Shown here in pieces: positions 10,406-18,088 of a stretch of 64,000 nt of DNA. The DNA comes from Aphelocoma coerulescens. Its lineage: Eukaryota; Chordata; Aves; Passeriformes; Corvidae. Location of the stretch: contig NW_027184083.1 in NCBI RefSeq assembly GCF_041296385.1, positions 2,604,001 to 2,668,000 of the forward strand, in the 5' to 3' direction. Position 1 is the first letter of the stretch. Every line of letters begins with the position of its first letter. Both the position numbers and the translations under genes were made by a program. Under the pieces are notes generated by a model. It was not told the DNA's origin. It ran no database searches and saw nothing but the letters and a program-made list of their open reading frames with translations.

Positions 10406-11707
10406 ATGGAGGAACCGTGGGAAGACTCTTGGCTTTCAGAGCCGCATATGGACATTTATCTTAAACTTAAAATGATTCTTGAACAACGGTTTGTAAATTT
10501 TAGCTTGATTCAAGCTCAGAAAGAACTGAAACACTTCCTGGCATGGTTGTTTAAGAACTTTTTCTATGTTTCTTGGGATCTAATTCTTACCAAGAGCTTT
10601 TGGAAGACCGTTTGGACCCAGTTAATATTTGAGTCAAAATATATGCCGATGGAAGAATATTTTCGTGAATATTATTTAATAACCGAGACTGTTGAGCAAT
10701 GTCAGCTGTGTCCTGGCGAAGGGAAGCCTGGCTCAGGGACCGTGCGACCCAGGCCACGTGCACTGAGCGCTCTGCGAGCAGCAGCGAGACGGTTCCCGTG
10801 CGCGGGAGGAGCCACGCGGGCCACAGTGTCGGTGGCGGAGCGAGGCGCGGCAGGAGCGGCGCGGCCCGGCAGTGCCCGCCCGGCCCCGCGCAGCGCGTGG
10901 TGGAGCGAGCCCCGTGAGCGCCCGAACGAGAGGGGCGGCGCGCGGGCGGCGGCTGGCGGCGGCAGAGTGGAGCTGTGCCCAGCCGAAACGCGCGCTGGAG
11001 CAGGGCACGGGGGGGTCATCGCTTGGGGGCCTGGCCGAGATGCAGCGCCTGGCAATGGCAACGCAGCTGAGAGCAGAGGAGGCGACGCACGGAGAACGGA
11101 GCGGCGCGGCCCGGCCCGGCCCGCGCGGCCCCAAACGCGACCCTGGGAAAAGCGCGCCGATAATTCCAACACGGGAGCGACCGAAAGAGAGAGCAAAGAC
11201 ACAGCGAGACAGAAAACAGCAGCCACTCGGAAAAAGGAAAAGACCATAGTAGCTAAGATCTTAGGGACAGTGAAATGGTATAATGTTAAACAAAACTATG
11301 GTTTTATAACAAGATGTGATAACCAGCAAGACATATTCGTGCATAGAACTGCTATTAAAAAGAATAACCCTGAAAAATGCATCCCAAGCTTGGGAGATGG
11401 AGAGGTGGTGGAATTCAAAATCATACAAGGTAGAAAAGGGTTACAAGCATCGCAGGTCACTGGGCCTGATGGTGTTCCTGTAAAAGGCAGTATATATGCA
11501 AAAAATCGTAGTCATGTTAGACAATATCTCCATTGTAAACCCCCCCTACAGTCTCCCTTTCCTAATCCCACCTTTCCCTTTTACCCTATGTCCTATTACC
11601 CCCAGTGTATTCCCAATCCGTTTTTTCATCCATGGTTTCCCTCACAAACCCCTGCCTTTGCCAATTGTTTCCCCTACAATTCCTCTCCGATGCCGATGGG
11701 GGGATGA
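10406..11707 (+). CDS. Gag-like/Y-box fusion protein with cold-shock domain, 433 aa
   Basis: Intact ORF with a strong start context (A at -3, G at +4). Residues 1-100: acidic then aromatic and Leu-rich, predicted helical; the ELKHFLAWL ... [10 protein letters not shown] pattern is reminiscent of retroviral matrix folds (inference). Residues 105-265: Arg/Ala/Gly/Pro-rich and basic, from CpG-rich DNA. Residues 283-365: Y-box-type cold-shock domain with [12 protein letters not shown] and [14 protein letters not shown], then [10 protein letters not shown] and VTGPDGVPV. The aromatic RNA-binding residues of the fold are kept (Trp291, Phe300, Phe311, His313). Residues 376-433: Pro/Phe/Tyr-rich tail. 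I estimate roughly 60% identity to vertebrate Y-box proteins over the domain. It is intronless, so it was captured from a spliced RNA. Likely role: binding or packaging RNA. Confidence 0.92.
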   Translation: MEEPWEDSWLSEPHMDIYLKLKMILEQRFVNFSLIQAQKELKHFLAWLFKNFFYVSWDLILTKSFWKTVWTQLIFESKYMPMEEYFREYYLITETVEQCQLCPGEGKPGSGTVRPRPRALSALRAAARRFPCAGGATRATVSVAERGAAGAARPGSARPAPRSAWWSEPRERPNERGGARAAAGGGRVELCPAETRAGAGHGGVIAWGPGRDAAPGNGNAAESRGGDARRTERRGPARPARPQTRPWEKRADNSNTGATERESKDTARQKTAATRKKEKTIVAKILGTVKWYNVKQNYGFITRCDNQQDIFVHRTAIKKNNPEKCIPSLGDGEVVEFKIIQGRKGLQASQVTGPDGVPVKGSIYAKNRSHVRQYLHCKPPLQSPFPNPTFPFYPMSYYPQCIPNPFFHPWFPSQTPAFANCFPYNSSPMPMGG

Positions 11708-11924
11708 AAAGGGGGAGGGAAGAGATTGAACCCTCTCCTGCCTCAGTTTCCCCACAGGCATGTCCAGAGAGTTCTGTCTCCCTTCTGTCAGCCCTAAGAT
11801 GTTCCCCAGAATCTGTTTGGACATTTAAAGACTCAGGAGGGTGGCTTGTTTTGTTTTGAAGCAGTTCTTGTTATGGTTATCCAGTTGTCTTCATTTTCCT
11901 TTTATTAAAAGGAAATGGGTGAGA
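11708..11924 (+). other. 3' untranslated region and polypurine tract of the cold-shock-domain element
   Basis: No reading frame. AAAAGGAAATGGGTGAGA at 11907-11924 abuts the 3' LTR and is a good polypurine tract. A CT-rich part follows the stop codon. Confidence 0.7.
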
Positions 11925-12217
11925 TGTTGGGGTCTCCTCCCCCCGCCATGTAGCCCTGGGAGAGGGGCCCTGGGGGGGAGGCACGGGGTTTCCCTGCCCC
12001 TGGTCGGCCTCGTTCCCCATTGGTTGGTTTGTGTTCCCCTGCGCGGGCAAAGCAGCTCGGGTCCTGTGACTGTGGCAGAGTCCCTCAGCAGAGCCCGGCC
12101 ATGCGGCTGGGGAAATAAACATCTCTGAAACATCTAGCAAGAATCCGTCCGTATATATTTATTTTCCACGGGACTCCTGGTTTGATATAGGCGTGTTGCA
12201 GTATCCCCACTGCAACA
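11925..12217 (+). mobile_element. 3' LTR of the cold-shock-domain element
   Basis: 293 bp, no difference seen from the 5' LTR. Followed by the GGTAGA duplication at 12218-12223. Its AATAAA (12114-12119) could terminate SNX2 transcripts, since both run in the same direction. Confidence 0.95.
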
Positions 12218-12223
12218 GGTAGA

Positions 12224-12506
12224 GAAGGCTCACAATCTGGCTGTACTCAGGAATGTGCATCCTCCAGAAACCTATGGCGCCTAGGAAAGCTTGGGTTTCC
12301 TTCTTACTGGTCAGTGGAGACATTGCAGTGATCTTGTTGATGACCTCGGTGGGAATCTGACGTCGTCCATCTTGCCACTTTACTCCCAGGAACTGGATCT
12401 CTCTGGCAGGTCCCTTGACTTTGCTCCTTTTGATGGCAAAGCCGGCTTCCAGGAGAATCTGGATGATTTTCTCTCCTTTCTCAAATACTTCCTTTGCTGT
12501 GTTTCC
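12224..12506 (-). pseudogene. ERV-C RT, part downstream of a frameshift
   Basis: Minus reading AKEVFEKGEKIIQILL, KGPAREIQFLGVKWQ and TQAFLGAIGFWRMHIPEYS is the RT thumb/connection, matching ERV-D. It is one frame off from the upstream RT because of an extra T in the tttccccc run near 12507. It ends at the insertion site. Confidence 0.88.
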
Positions 12507-13464
12507 CCCACACAATGATGTCGTCGATGTATTGCAGATGTTCTGGAGCCGCACCCTTTTCCAGTGCAGTCTGGATCAGTCCATGGCAAATGGTGGGACT
12601 GTGCTTCCACCCCTGGGGCAGTCGGTTCCAGGTGTATTGCACACCCCTCCAGGTGAAAGCAAACTGGGGCCTGCACTCTGCTGCCAGAGGAATGGAGAAG
12701 AAGGCATTGGCAATGTCAATAGTGGAGTACCACTTCGCTGCTTTGGACTCCAGCTCGTACTGAAGTTCCAACATGTCCGGCACAGCAGCGCTCAATGGTG
12801 GCGTGACCTCATTCAGGCCACGGTAATCCACTGTCAGTCTCCATTCTCCATTGGACTTACGCACTGGCCATATAGGGCTGTTGAAAGGTGAATGGGCCTT
12901 GCTGACCACCCCTTGGCTCTCCAGTTTACGCATCATCTCATGGACGGGAACCACAGAGTCTCTGTCTGTGCAGTATTGCCAACGGTGCACTGTTGCTGTG
13001 GCGATTGGCACCTGTTGTTCTTCAACTCTTAGCAGTCCCACGGCAGAGGGGTCATCTGAGAGGCCAGGCAATGTACTCAGTTGTCTGATATCTTCTGTCT
13101 CCACAGCAGCTATCCCAAAAGCCCAACGATGTCCTTTTGGGTCCTTGAAATATCCATTTCTGAGATAGTCTGTGCCGAGAATGCACGGGGCCTCCGGGCC
13201 TGTCACGATGGGGTGTTTCTGCCACTCGTTCCCAGTTAAACTCACTTCAGCTTCCAGTACAGTCAGCTGCTGGGATCCTCCTGTCACCCCACAAATAGAA
13301 ATGGGTTCTGCTCCCACATACCTTGATGGCATCAGAGTACATTGAGCGCCTGTGTCAACCAAAGCCGTGTATTTTTGTGGGTCAGCTGTGCCAGGCCATC
13401 GGACCCACACAGTCCAAAAGACCCGATTATCCCTTTCCTCTACCTGGCTAGAGGCAGGGCCCCT
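12507..13464 (-). pseudogene. ERV-C protease and RT fingers/palm
   Basis: Same frame as gag upstream, separated only by a TAG (13465-13467). Contains the protease LVDTGAQCTLMPS and RT blocks LTVDYRGLNEVTPPL and LQYIDDIIVWG with the YIDD catalytic pair intact. There is no ATG near the start, so it would be made by readthrough. It is ruined by the frameshift just after YIDD. Confidence 0.9.
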
Positions 13465-13467
13465 CTA
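13443..13467 (-). promoter_or_regulatory. ERV-C gag-pol UAG readthrough site
   Basis: On the minus strand TAG is followed by AGG GGC CCT GCC TCT AGC C. The core pairing TAGAGG/CCTCTA with a 7-base loop is the same as in ERV-D (18064-18088), while the outer three pairs are changed here. Confidence 0.65.
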
Positions 13468-13839
13468 TTCCTGGTCATGGTGCATGTTGCTCCCTTCCGG
13501 TGAATACGTTCCTGAGGTCCCTTCAAGAGGATCAGTGATACTATCATTCTGGTACCGTCTGGAGATCTGTGTGTGAGAGACCGGAGCAATGTTGACTCTA
13601 GATGCGCTTCTTGTGGTAGTTGCCCCTCTTTTTAGTTCACGTACCCTGGCCGCTAAGGAGGAAGTGGGTTTTCCATGCCACTTACTCATGTCTTCTCCAT
13701 GTTCCTGAAGGAAAAACCAGAGATTACCTCATGGGGTGTATCCTCTCTCCCTGGTTGGGGAACGCCGGCTCCTAATGGCAGAGACTCTTGTTGGTTCTGG
13801 CGAGATGTGGTAAATCTCTTCCTTAAGCTCCTTTTTCAG
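13465..13839 (-). pseudogene. ERV-C Gag C-terminal part
   Basis: Continues the Gag of 21191-22618 beyond the ERV-D insertion. It matches the last part of the ERV-D Gag (RERGYTP, KPTSSLAARVRELK, DPLEGTS). A TGA at 13730-13732 replaces an Arg codon. It ends at the UAG that precedes pol. Confidence 0.85.
13835..13839. repeat. Target duplication TTCAG (left) of ERV-D
   Basis: TTCAG at 13835-13839 and 21186-21190 flank ERV-D. Confidence 0.9.
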
Positions 13840-13987
13840 TGTCTCGGTTTGAAAGACAGGTGTCTGCTAAGGAAGGCAGAAGCCTCCCTTGGAGTGGCAG
13901 ATGTAACCCCTTTCCCTCTGAGTTATTATAATTTTGAAATCAAGGGTCTTCAGGCAAAGATGTGGGAAAATAGGAATAACAGTTCTT

Positions 13988-14031
<44 letters not shown>

Positions 14032-14763
14032 CTAGTCAAACAAAACAACAACAACTATGACAGTAACAGCAAACACAAACCCAGTCCCAGCCTTCTCGGC
14101 TGTCAGGCTATTTCCCCTCGGGTGCAGTTCCGCTCGCAGCCGGCAGGGATCGCTGGCGGCTCCCGGTGAGCAGGGCAGGTGCGATGGTTCCCCCACGGCT
14201 GCAGGGGGCGCTCCGGAGCGAGCTCGGGAAGCACGCGGCTGCTCTGATGCCCTGGGATCCCGGGGAAGGGTGGAACAAAGGAGCTTCACAAACTGGTGGG
14301 CAGCTGGTCCCGGAGTCTCGGAAACAGCAGGCTGGACTGGAAGGCTGGAGCGGCAGGCACAAACACAAATCCCGGGTGGCAGACGAGATGTATCCAAAAG
14401 GGGAACCCCCCGGGGCTCCAGGCAGGCAGGGTAAGCACGGCTACAGCGTAGCGAAGGCTCGAAACAGCAGCGGGGCGGGCGGCCACAGCCCAGCCTCCAG
14501 CAGGGCAGGGAAAAGCAGCTTTGGGATCCCCGGTGTTGTTCCCAGCAGAAGGAAAGACGCCGAAAACGGGAACCAGCAGCTCCTTTCTCTGCACCTTCTC
14601 TCTCCAGACGCTGAGAGCGAACTGAACTGCCCGCCAGGTGAGAACAAAAGCCTGGCCGGGCCCTTTTGTCTTTCTTAAGTATGGCTATTTATCTCCTAGC
14701 AACATGCTATGGGAAAAAATTCCTTTAACAGAAAAAAACTAGGACTAAACTGAAACCCCAACA
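13840..14763 (-). mobile_element. ERV-D 3' LTR
   Basis: 924 bp, TG...CA on both strands' convention, with a CpG-rich middle part and a 40-bp TA run at 13991-14030. A related, older 1107-bp solo LTR lies in the opposite direction at 41243-42349. Confidence 0.93.
13991..14030. repeat. (TA)20 microsatellite in the ERV-D 3' LTR
   Basis: Pure TA alternation. The 5' LTR copy at 20411-20452 is one unit longer. Confidence 0.95.
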
Positions 14764-14899
14764 TTATCCACCCCGAATTTTTTTCCATACTAACATGTTA
14801 CATGAAACTTAACTTTTTAACCATATAAATACAAGCATCACCTAAATTATATACATATGTACATGCTGATACTGATACAAGTACAGAGCCATGGGTAGT
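14764..14899 (-). other. ERV-D polypurine tract and short 3' untranslated region
   Basis: On the minus strand AAATTCGGGGTGGATAA ends at the LTR. The core GGGGTGGATAA is shared with ERV-C. No env frame fits into these 136 bases. Confidence 0.8.
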
Positions 14900-17800
14900 T
14901 CACCCTAAAACAAGGTCCCCTTGCGGTATGCATCGGGTCTCTCCATCCCTTTGCATCACCCACCAGGTACAACCTGGTCCCTGAGCAAAAACAACCCCAC
15001 GGATGGGTTTGTCTTTGCTCAAGGCAGACTTTACCCAAACAGTTTTTCCAAGCATACCTCTCATGTGCACCACTGGAACCTTATCCCCATCTGTTGTTTG
15101 TAGGGGTTCGGATTGGGCAGGGCCGGCTCGGCTGGTGGAGCCTCGGGTGTTAACTAACCAGGTGGCTTTTGCTAAATGCACCTCCCAGTTTTTGAAACTC
15201 CCCCCACCCAGTGCCTTCAAGGTGGTTTTAAGCAGTCCATTACACCGCTCAACCTTCCCAGCTGCTGGTGCATGGTAAGGGATGTGGTACACCCACTCAA
15301 TGCCATGTTCTCTAGCCCAGGTGTTTATAAGGCTGTTCTTGAAGTGAGTCCCATTGTCAGATTCAATCCTCTCAGGGGTACCATGCCTCCAAAGGACTTG
15401 CTTTTCAAGGCCCAAGATGGTGTTCCGGGCAGTAGCGTGAGGCACAGGGTAGGTCTCCAGCCATCCTGTGGTGGCTTCTACCATTGTGAGCACATGGCGC
15501 TTGCCTTGGCGGGTTTGAGGCAGTGTGATGTAATCAACCTGCCAGGCCTCCCCATACTTGTATTTGGACCACCGCCCACCATACCACAGGGGCTTCACCC
15601 GCTTGGCCTGCTTGATCGCAGCGCATGTCTCACAGTCATGGATGACCTGGGAGATACTGTCCATGGTCAGATCCACCCCTCGGTCTCGTGCCCACTTATA
15701 GGTGGCATCTCTGCCCTCATGGCCTGAGGCATCATGGGCCCATCGAGCTAGGAACAACTCTCCTTTATGTTGCCAATCCAGGTCTATCTGGGACACCTCT
15801 ATTTTCGCAGCCTGATCTACCTGCTTGTTATTACGATGTTCTTCATTAGCCCGGCTCTTGGGAATGTGAGCATCTACATGACGGACCTTCACAGATAGCT
15901 TCTCTACTCGAGCGGCAATGTCTTTCCACTCCTCAGCAGCCCAGATTGGTTTTCCTCTGCGCTGCCATTTTGCCTTATTCCACCTTTCCAGCCAACCCCA
16001 CAGAGCATTGGCTACCATCCATGAATCAGTGTAGAGGTAGAGCTTTGGCCACTTCTCTCTTTCAGCAATGTCCAGAGCTAATTGAACGGCTTTGAGTTCA
16101 GCAAATTGGCTCGATCCACCTTCTCCTTCCGTAGCCTGTGCAACTTGTCGTGTGGGGCTCCATACAGCGGCTTTCCATTTCCGGCTAGCGCCTACAATTC
16201 GGCAGGAACCATCAGTGAAGAGGGCATATTGTTTTTCACTCTCTGGTAGCTCGTTATACGGTGGGGCTTCTTCGGCACGCGTCACCTGCTCCTCTTCTTC
16301 TTCAGAAGATAACCCAAAAGTCTCACCTTCTGGCCAGTTCGTAATTATTTCCAAGATCCCAGGGCGACTTGGGTTTCCAATTCGGGCGCGCTGCGTGATG
16401 AGGGCGATCCATTTGCTCCAAGTAGCATCGGTGGCGTGATGCGTGGAGGGAACCTTTCCTTTGAACATCCACCCCAGCACCGGTAGTCGGGGTGCCAGGA
16501 GGAGTTGTGCCTCAGTTCCAATTACCTCTGAGGCAGCTTGGACTCCTTCATAAGCTGCCAAGATTTCTTTCTCTGTGGGAGTGTAGTTGGCTTCGGACCC
16601 TCTGTAGCTTCGGCTCCAGAATCCCAGCGGTCGGCCCCGAGTCTCACCAGGCACCTTCTGCCAGAGGCTCCAGGACAGACCATTGTTCCCGGCTGCAGAG
16701 TAGAGCACGTTCTTCACCTCTGGTCCTGTCCTGACTGGGCCAAGGGCTACGGCGTGAGCGATTTCCTGCTTGATCTGGGCAAAGGCTTGCTGCTGTTCAG
16801 GGCCCCAGTGGAAATCGTTCTTCTTTCGGGTAACCAGGTAGAGAGGGCTCACAATCTGGCTGTACTCAGGAATGTGCATCCTCCAGAAACCTATGGCGCC
16901 TAGGAAAGCTTGTGTTTCCTTCTTGTTGGTTGGTGGAGACATCGCAGTGATCTTATTGATGACCTCAGTGGGAATCTGACGCCGTCCATCTTGCCACTTC
17001 ACTCCCAGGAACTGGATCTCTCGGGCAGGCCCCTTGACTTTGCTCTTCTTGATGGCGAAACCAGCTTTTAGGAGAATTTGGATTATTCTCTCTCCTTTCT
17101 CAAACACTTCTGTTGCGGTGTTCCCCCACACAATGATGTCATCAATGTACTGCAGATGTTCTGGGGCCTCACCCTTTTCCAGTGCAGCCTGGATCAGTCC
17201 ATGGCAGATGGTGGGACTGTGCTTCCACCCCTGGGGCAGTCGGTTCCAGGTGTACTGCACACCCCTCCAGGTGAAAGCAAACTGGGGCCTGCACTCTGCT
17301 GCCAGAGGAATGGAGAAAAATGCATTGGCAATGTCAATGGTGGCATACCACTTTGCTGCTTTGGACTCCAGCTCATACTGGAGCTCCAACATGTCGGGCA
17401 CAGCAGCGCTCAGCGGTGGAGTCACTTCATTCAAGCCACGATAGTCCACAGTCAATCTCCATTCCCCATCAGACTTGCGCACAGGCCAAATGGGGCTGTT
17501 GAAGGGTGAGTGGGTCTTGCTGACCACCCCTTGGCTCTCCAGCTCACGAATCATCTTGTGGATGGGAATCACAGCATCTCGATTTGTCCGATACTGCCGG
17601 CGGTGCACTGTCGAGGTGGCAATTGGCACTCGTTGCTCTTCCACTTTCAGGAGCCCAACTGCAGAAGGATTCTCAGACAGTCCGGACAGGGTGTTCAACT
17701 GCCTAATGCCCTCTGCCTCCACAGCAGCAATCCCAAACGCCCACCTGAGTCCCTTTGGGTCTTTGTAATAGCCATTCCGGAGGAAGTCTATGCCCAGAAT

Positions 17801-18082
17801 ACACGGGGCCTCTGGGCCGGTCACAATCGGATGCTTTTGCCACTCCTTCCCAGTCAGGCTCACCTCAGCTTCCAAAAGGGTCAACTGCTGTGATCCCCCA
17901 GTCACCCCAGCAATGGATACAGGTTCTGCCCCCACATGTCCCGATGGCATTAAAGTACACTGTGCCCCAGTATCAACCAATGCATCATATTTTTGTGGCT
18001 CTGATGTGCCAGGCCATCGGATCCACACTGTCCAGAAAACCCGGTTCTCCCGTGCCTCTTCCTGGCTAGAGGCAGGGCCCCT
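14900..18082 (-). CDS. ERV-D Pol: protease, reverse transcriptase, RNase H, integrase
   Basis: Open from the gag UAG to 14900, 1060 codons counting 18 before the Val codon at 18028 (numbered as 1 below). Protease: DTG at 19-21. RT: first Asp at 232 (TIDIANAFF) and YIDD at 294-297. RNase H: Asp606 (FTDGSC), Glu644, Asp668 (YTDSW), Asp738. Integrase: zinc ligands His765, His770, Cys799, Cys802; catalytic Asp832, Asp891, Glu927 with D-x58-D-x35-E spacing. All expected catalytic residues are present and no stop or frameshift is seen. No ATG is near the start and the frame equals that of gag, so expression by UAG readthrough is likely. Confidence 0.94.
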   Translation of the reverse strand, partial: RGPASSQEEARENRVFWTVWIRWPGTSEPQKYDALVDTGAQCTLMPSGHVGAEPVSIAGVTGGSQQLTLLEAEVSLTGKEWQKHPIVTGPEAPCILGIDFLRNGYYKDPKGLRWAFGIAAVEAEGIRQLNTLSGLSENPSAVGLLKVEEQRVPIATSTVHRRQYRTNRDAVIPIHKMIRELESQGVVSKTHSPFNSPIWPVRKSDGEWRLTVDYRGLNEVTPPLSAAVPDMLELQYELESKAAKWYATIDIANAFFSIPLAAECRPQFAFTWRGVQYTWNRLPQGWKHSPTICHGLIQAALEKGEAPEHLQYIDDIIVWGNTATEVFEKGERIIQILLKAGFAIKKSKVKGPAREIQFLGVKWQDGRRQIPTEVINKITAMSPPTNKKETQAFLGAIGFWRMHIPEYSQIVSPLYLVTRKKNDFHWGPEQQQAFAQIKQEIAHAVALGPVRTGPEVKNVLYSAAGNNGLSWSLWQKVPGETRGRPLGFWSRSYRGSEANYTPTEKEILAAYEGVQAASEVIGTEAQLLLAPRLPVLGWMFKGKVPSTHHATDATWSKWIALITQRARIGNPSRPGILEIITNWPEGETFGLSSEEEEEQVTRAEEAPPYNELPESEKQYALFTDGSCRIVGASRKWKAAVWSPTRQVAQATEGEGGSSQFAELKAVQLALDIAEREKWPKLYLYTDSWMVANALWGWLERWNKAKWQRRGKPIWAAEEWKDIAARVEKLSVKVRHVDAHIPKSRANEEHRNNKQVDQAAKIEVSQIDLDWQHKGELFLARWAHDASGHEGRDATYKWARDRGVDLTMDSISQVIHDCETCAAIKQAKRVKPLWYGGRWSKYKYGEAWQVDYITLPQTRQGKRHVLTMVEATTGWLETYPVPHATARNTILGLEKQVLWRHGTPERIESDNGTHFKNSLINTWAREHGIEWVYHIPYHAPAAGKVERCNGLLKTTLKALGGGSFKNWEVHLAKATWLVNTRGSTSRAGPAQSEPLQTTDGDKVPVVHMRGMLGKTVWVKSALSKDKPIRGVVFAQGPGCTWWVMQRDGETRCIPQGDLVLG

Positions 18083-18088
18083 CTAGCC
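18064..18088 (-). promoter_or_regulatory. gag-pol UAG inside a perfect 9-bp hairpin
   Basis: On the minus strand GGCTAGAGG pairs perfectly with CCTCTAGCC around the loop GGCCCTG. The gag stop codon (18083-18085) lies within the 5' arm. Gag and Pol are in one frame with 18 sense codons between the stop and the Val at 18028. Stop-codon readthrough stimulated by RNA structure is known for gamma-type retroviruses; here the stop is in the stem itself. The ERV-C copy keeps the inner 6 pairs. Confidence 0.72.

Larger units (their letters stand above)
9995..12217 (+). mobile_element. Non-autonomous LTR element carrying a Y-box/cold-shock-domain gene
   Basis: Length 2223 bp, in the opposite direction to the four surrounding proviruses and in the same direction as SNX2. 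Two 293-bp LTRs appear identical base for base (9995-10287, 11925-12217), start TGTTGGGG and end GCAACA, and contain an AATAAA (10184-10189, 12114-12119). The internal 1637 bp hold a short leader, one long ORF and a purine tract, but no protease, RT, integrase or env. A 6-bp duplication means a class II type integrase acted on it, unlike the 5-bp ERV-L hosts around it. Perfect LTR identity indicates recent insertion. A solo LTR relative sits at 37711-38002. Confidence 0.95.

Noticed and set aside
10702..11247. 181-codon and 133-codon minus frames opposite the cold-shock ORF
   Set aside because: CpG-rich DNA produces open frames on both strands; the Ala/Arg/Pro composition is a shadow of the sense frame.
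13991..14030. TA run considered as a TATA-box array
   Set aside because: It is a plain microsatellite present in both LTRs; no promoter role can be read from it.
14166..14678. 170-codon open frame (also at 20588-21100) within the ERV-D LTRs
   Set aside because: It is antisense to the provirus, Ser/Gly/Arg-rich from CpG-rich DNA, and identical in both LTRs only because the LTRs are young. No homology or start context supports it.
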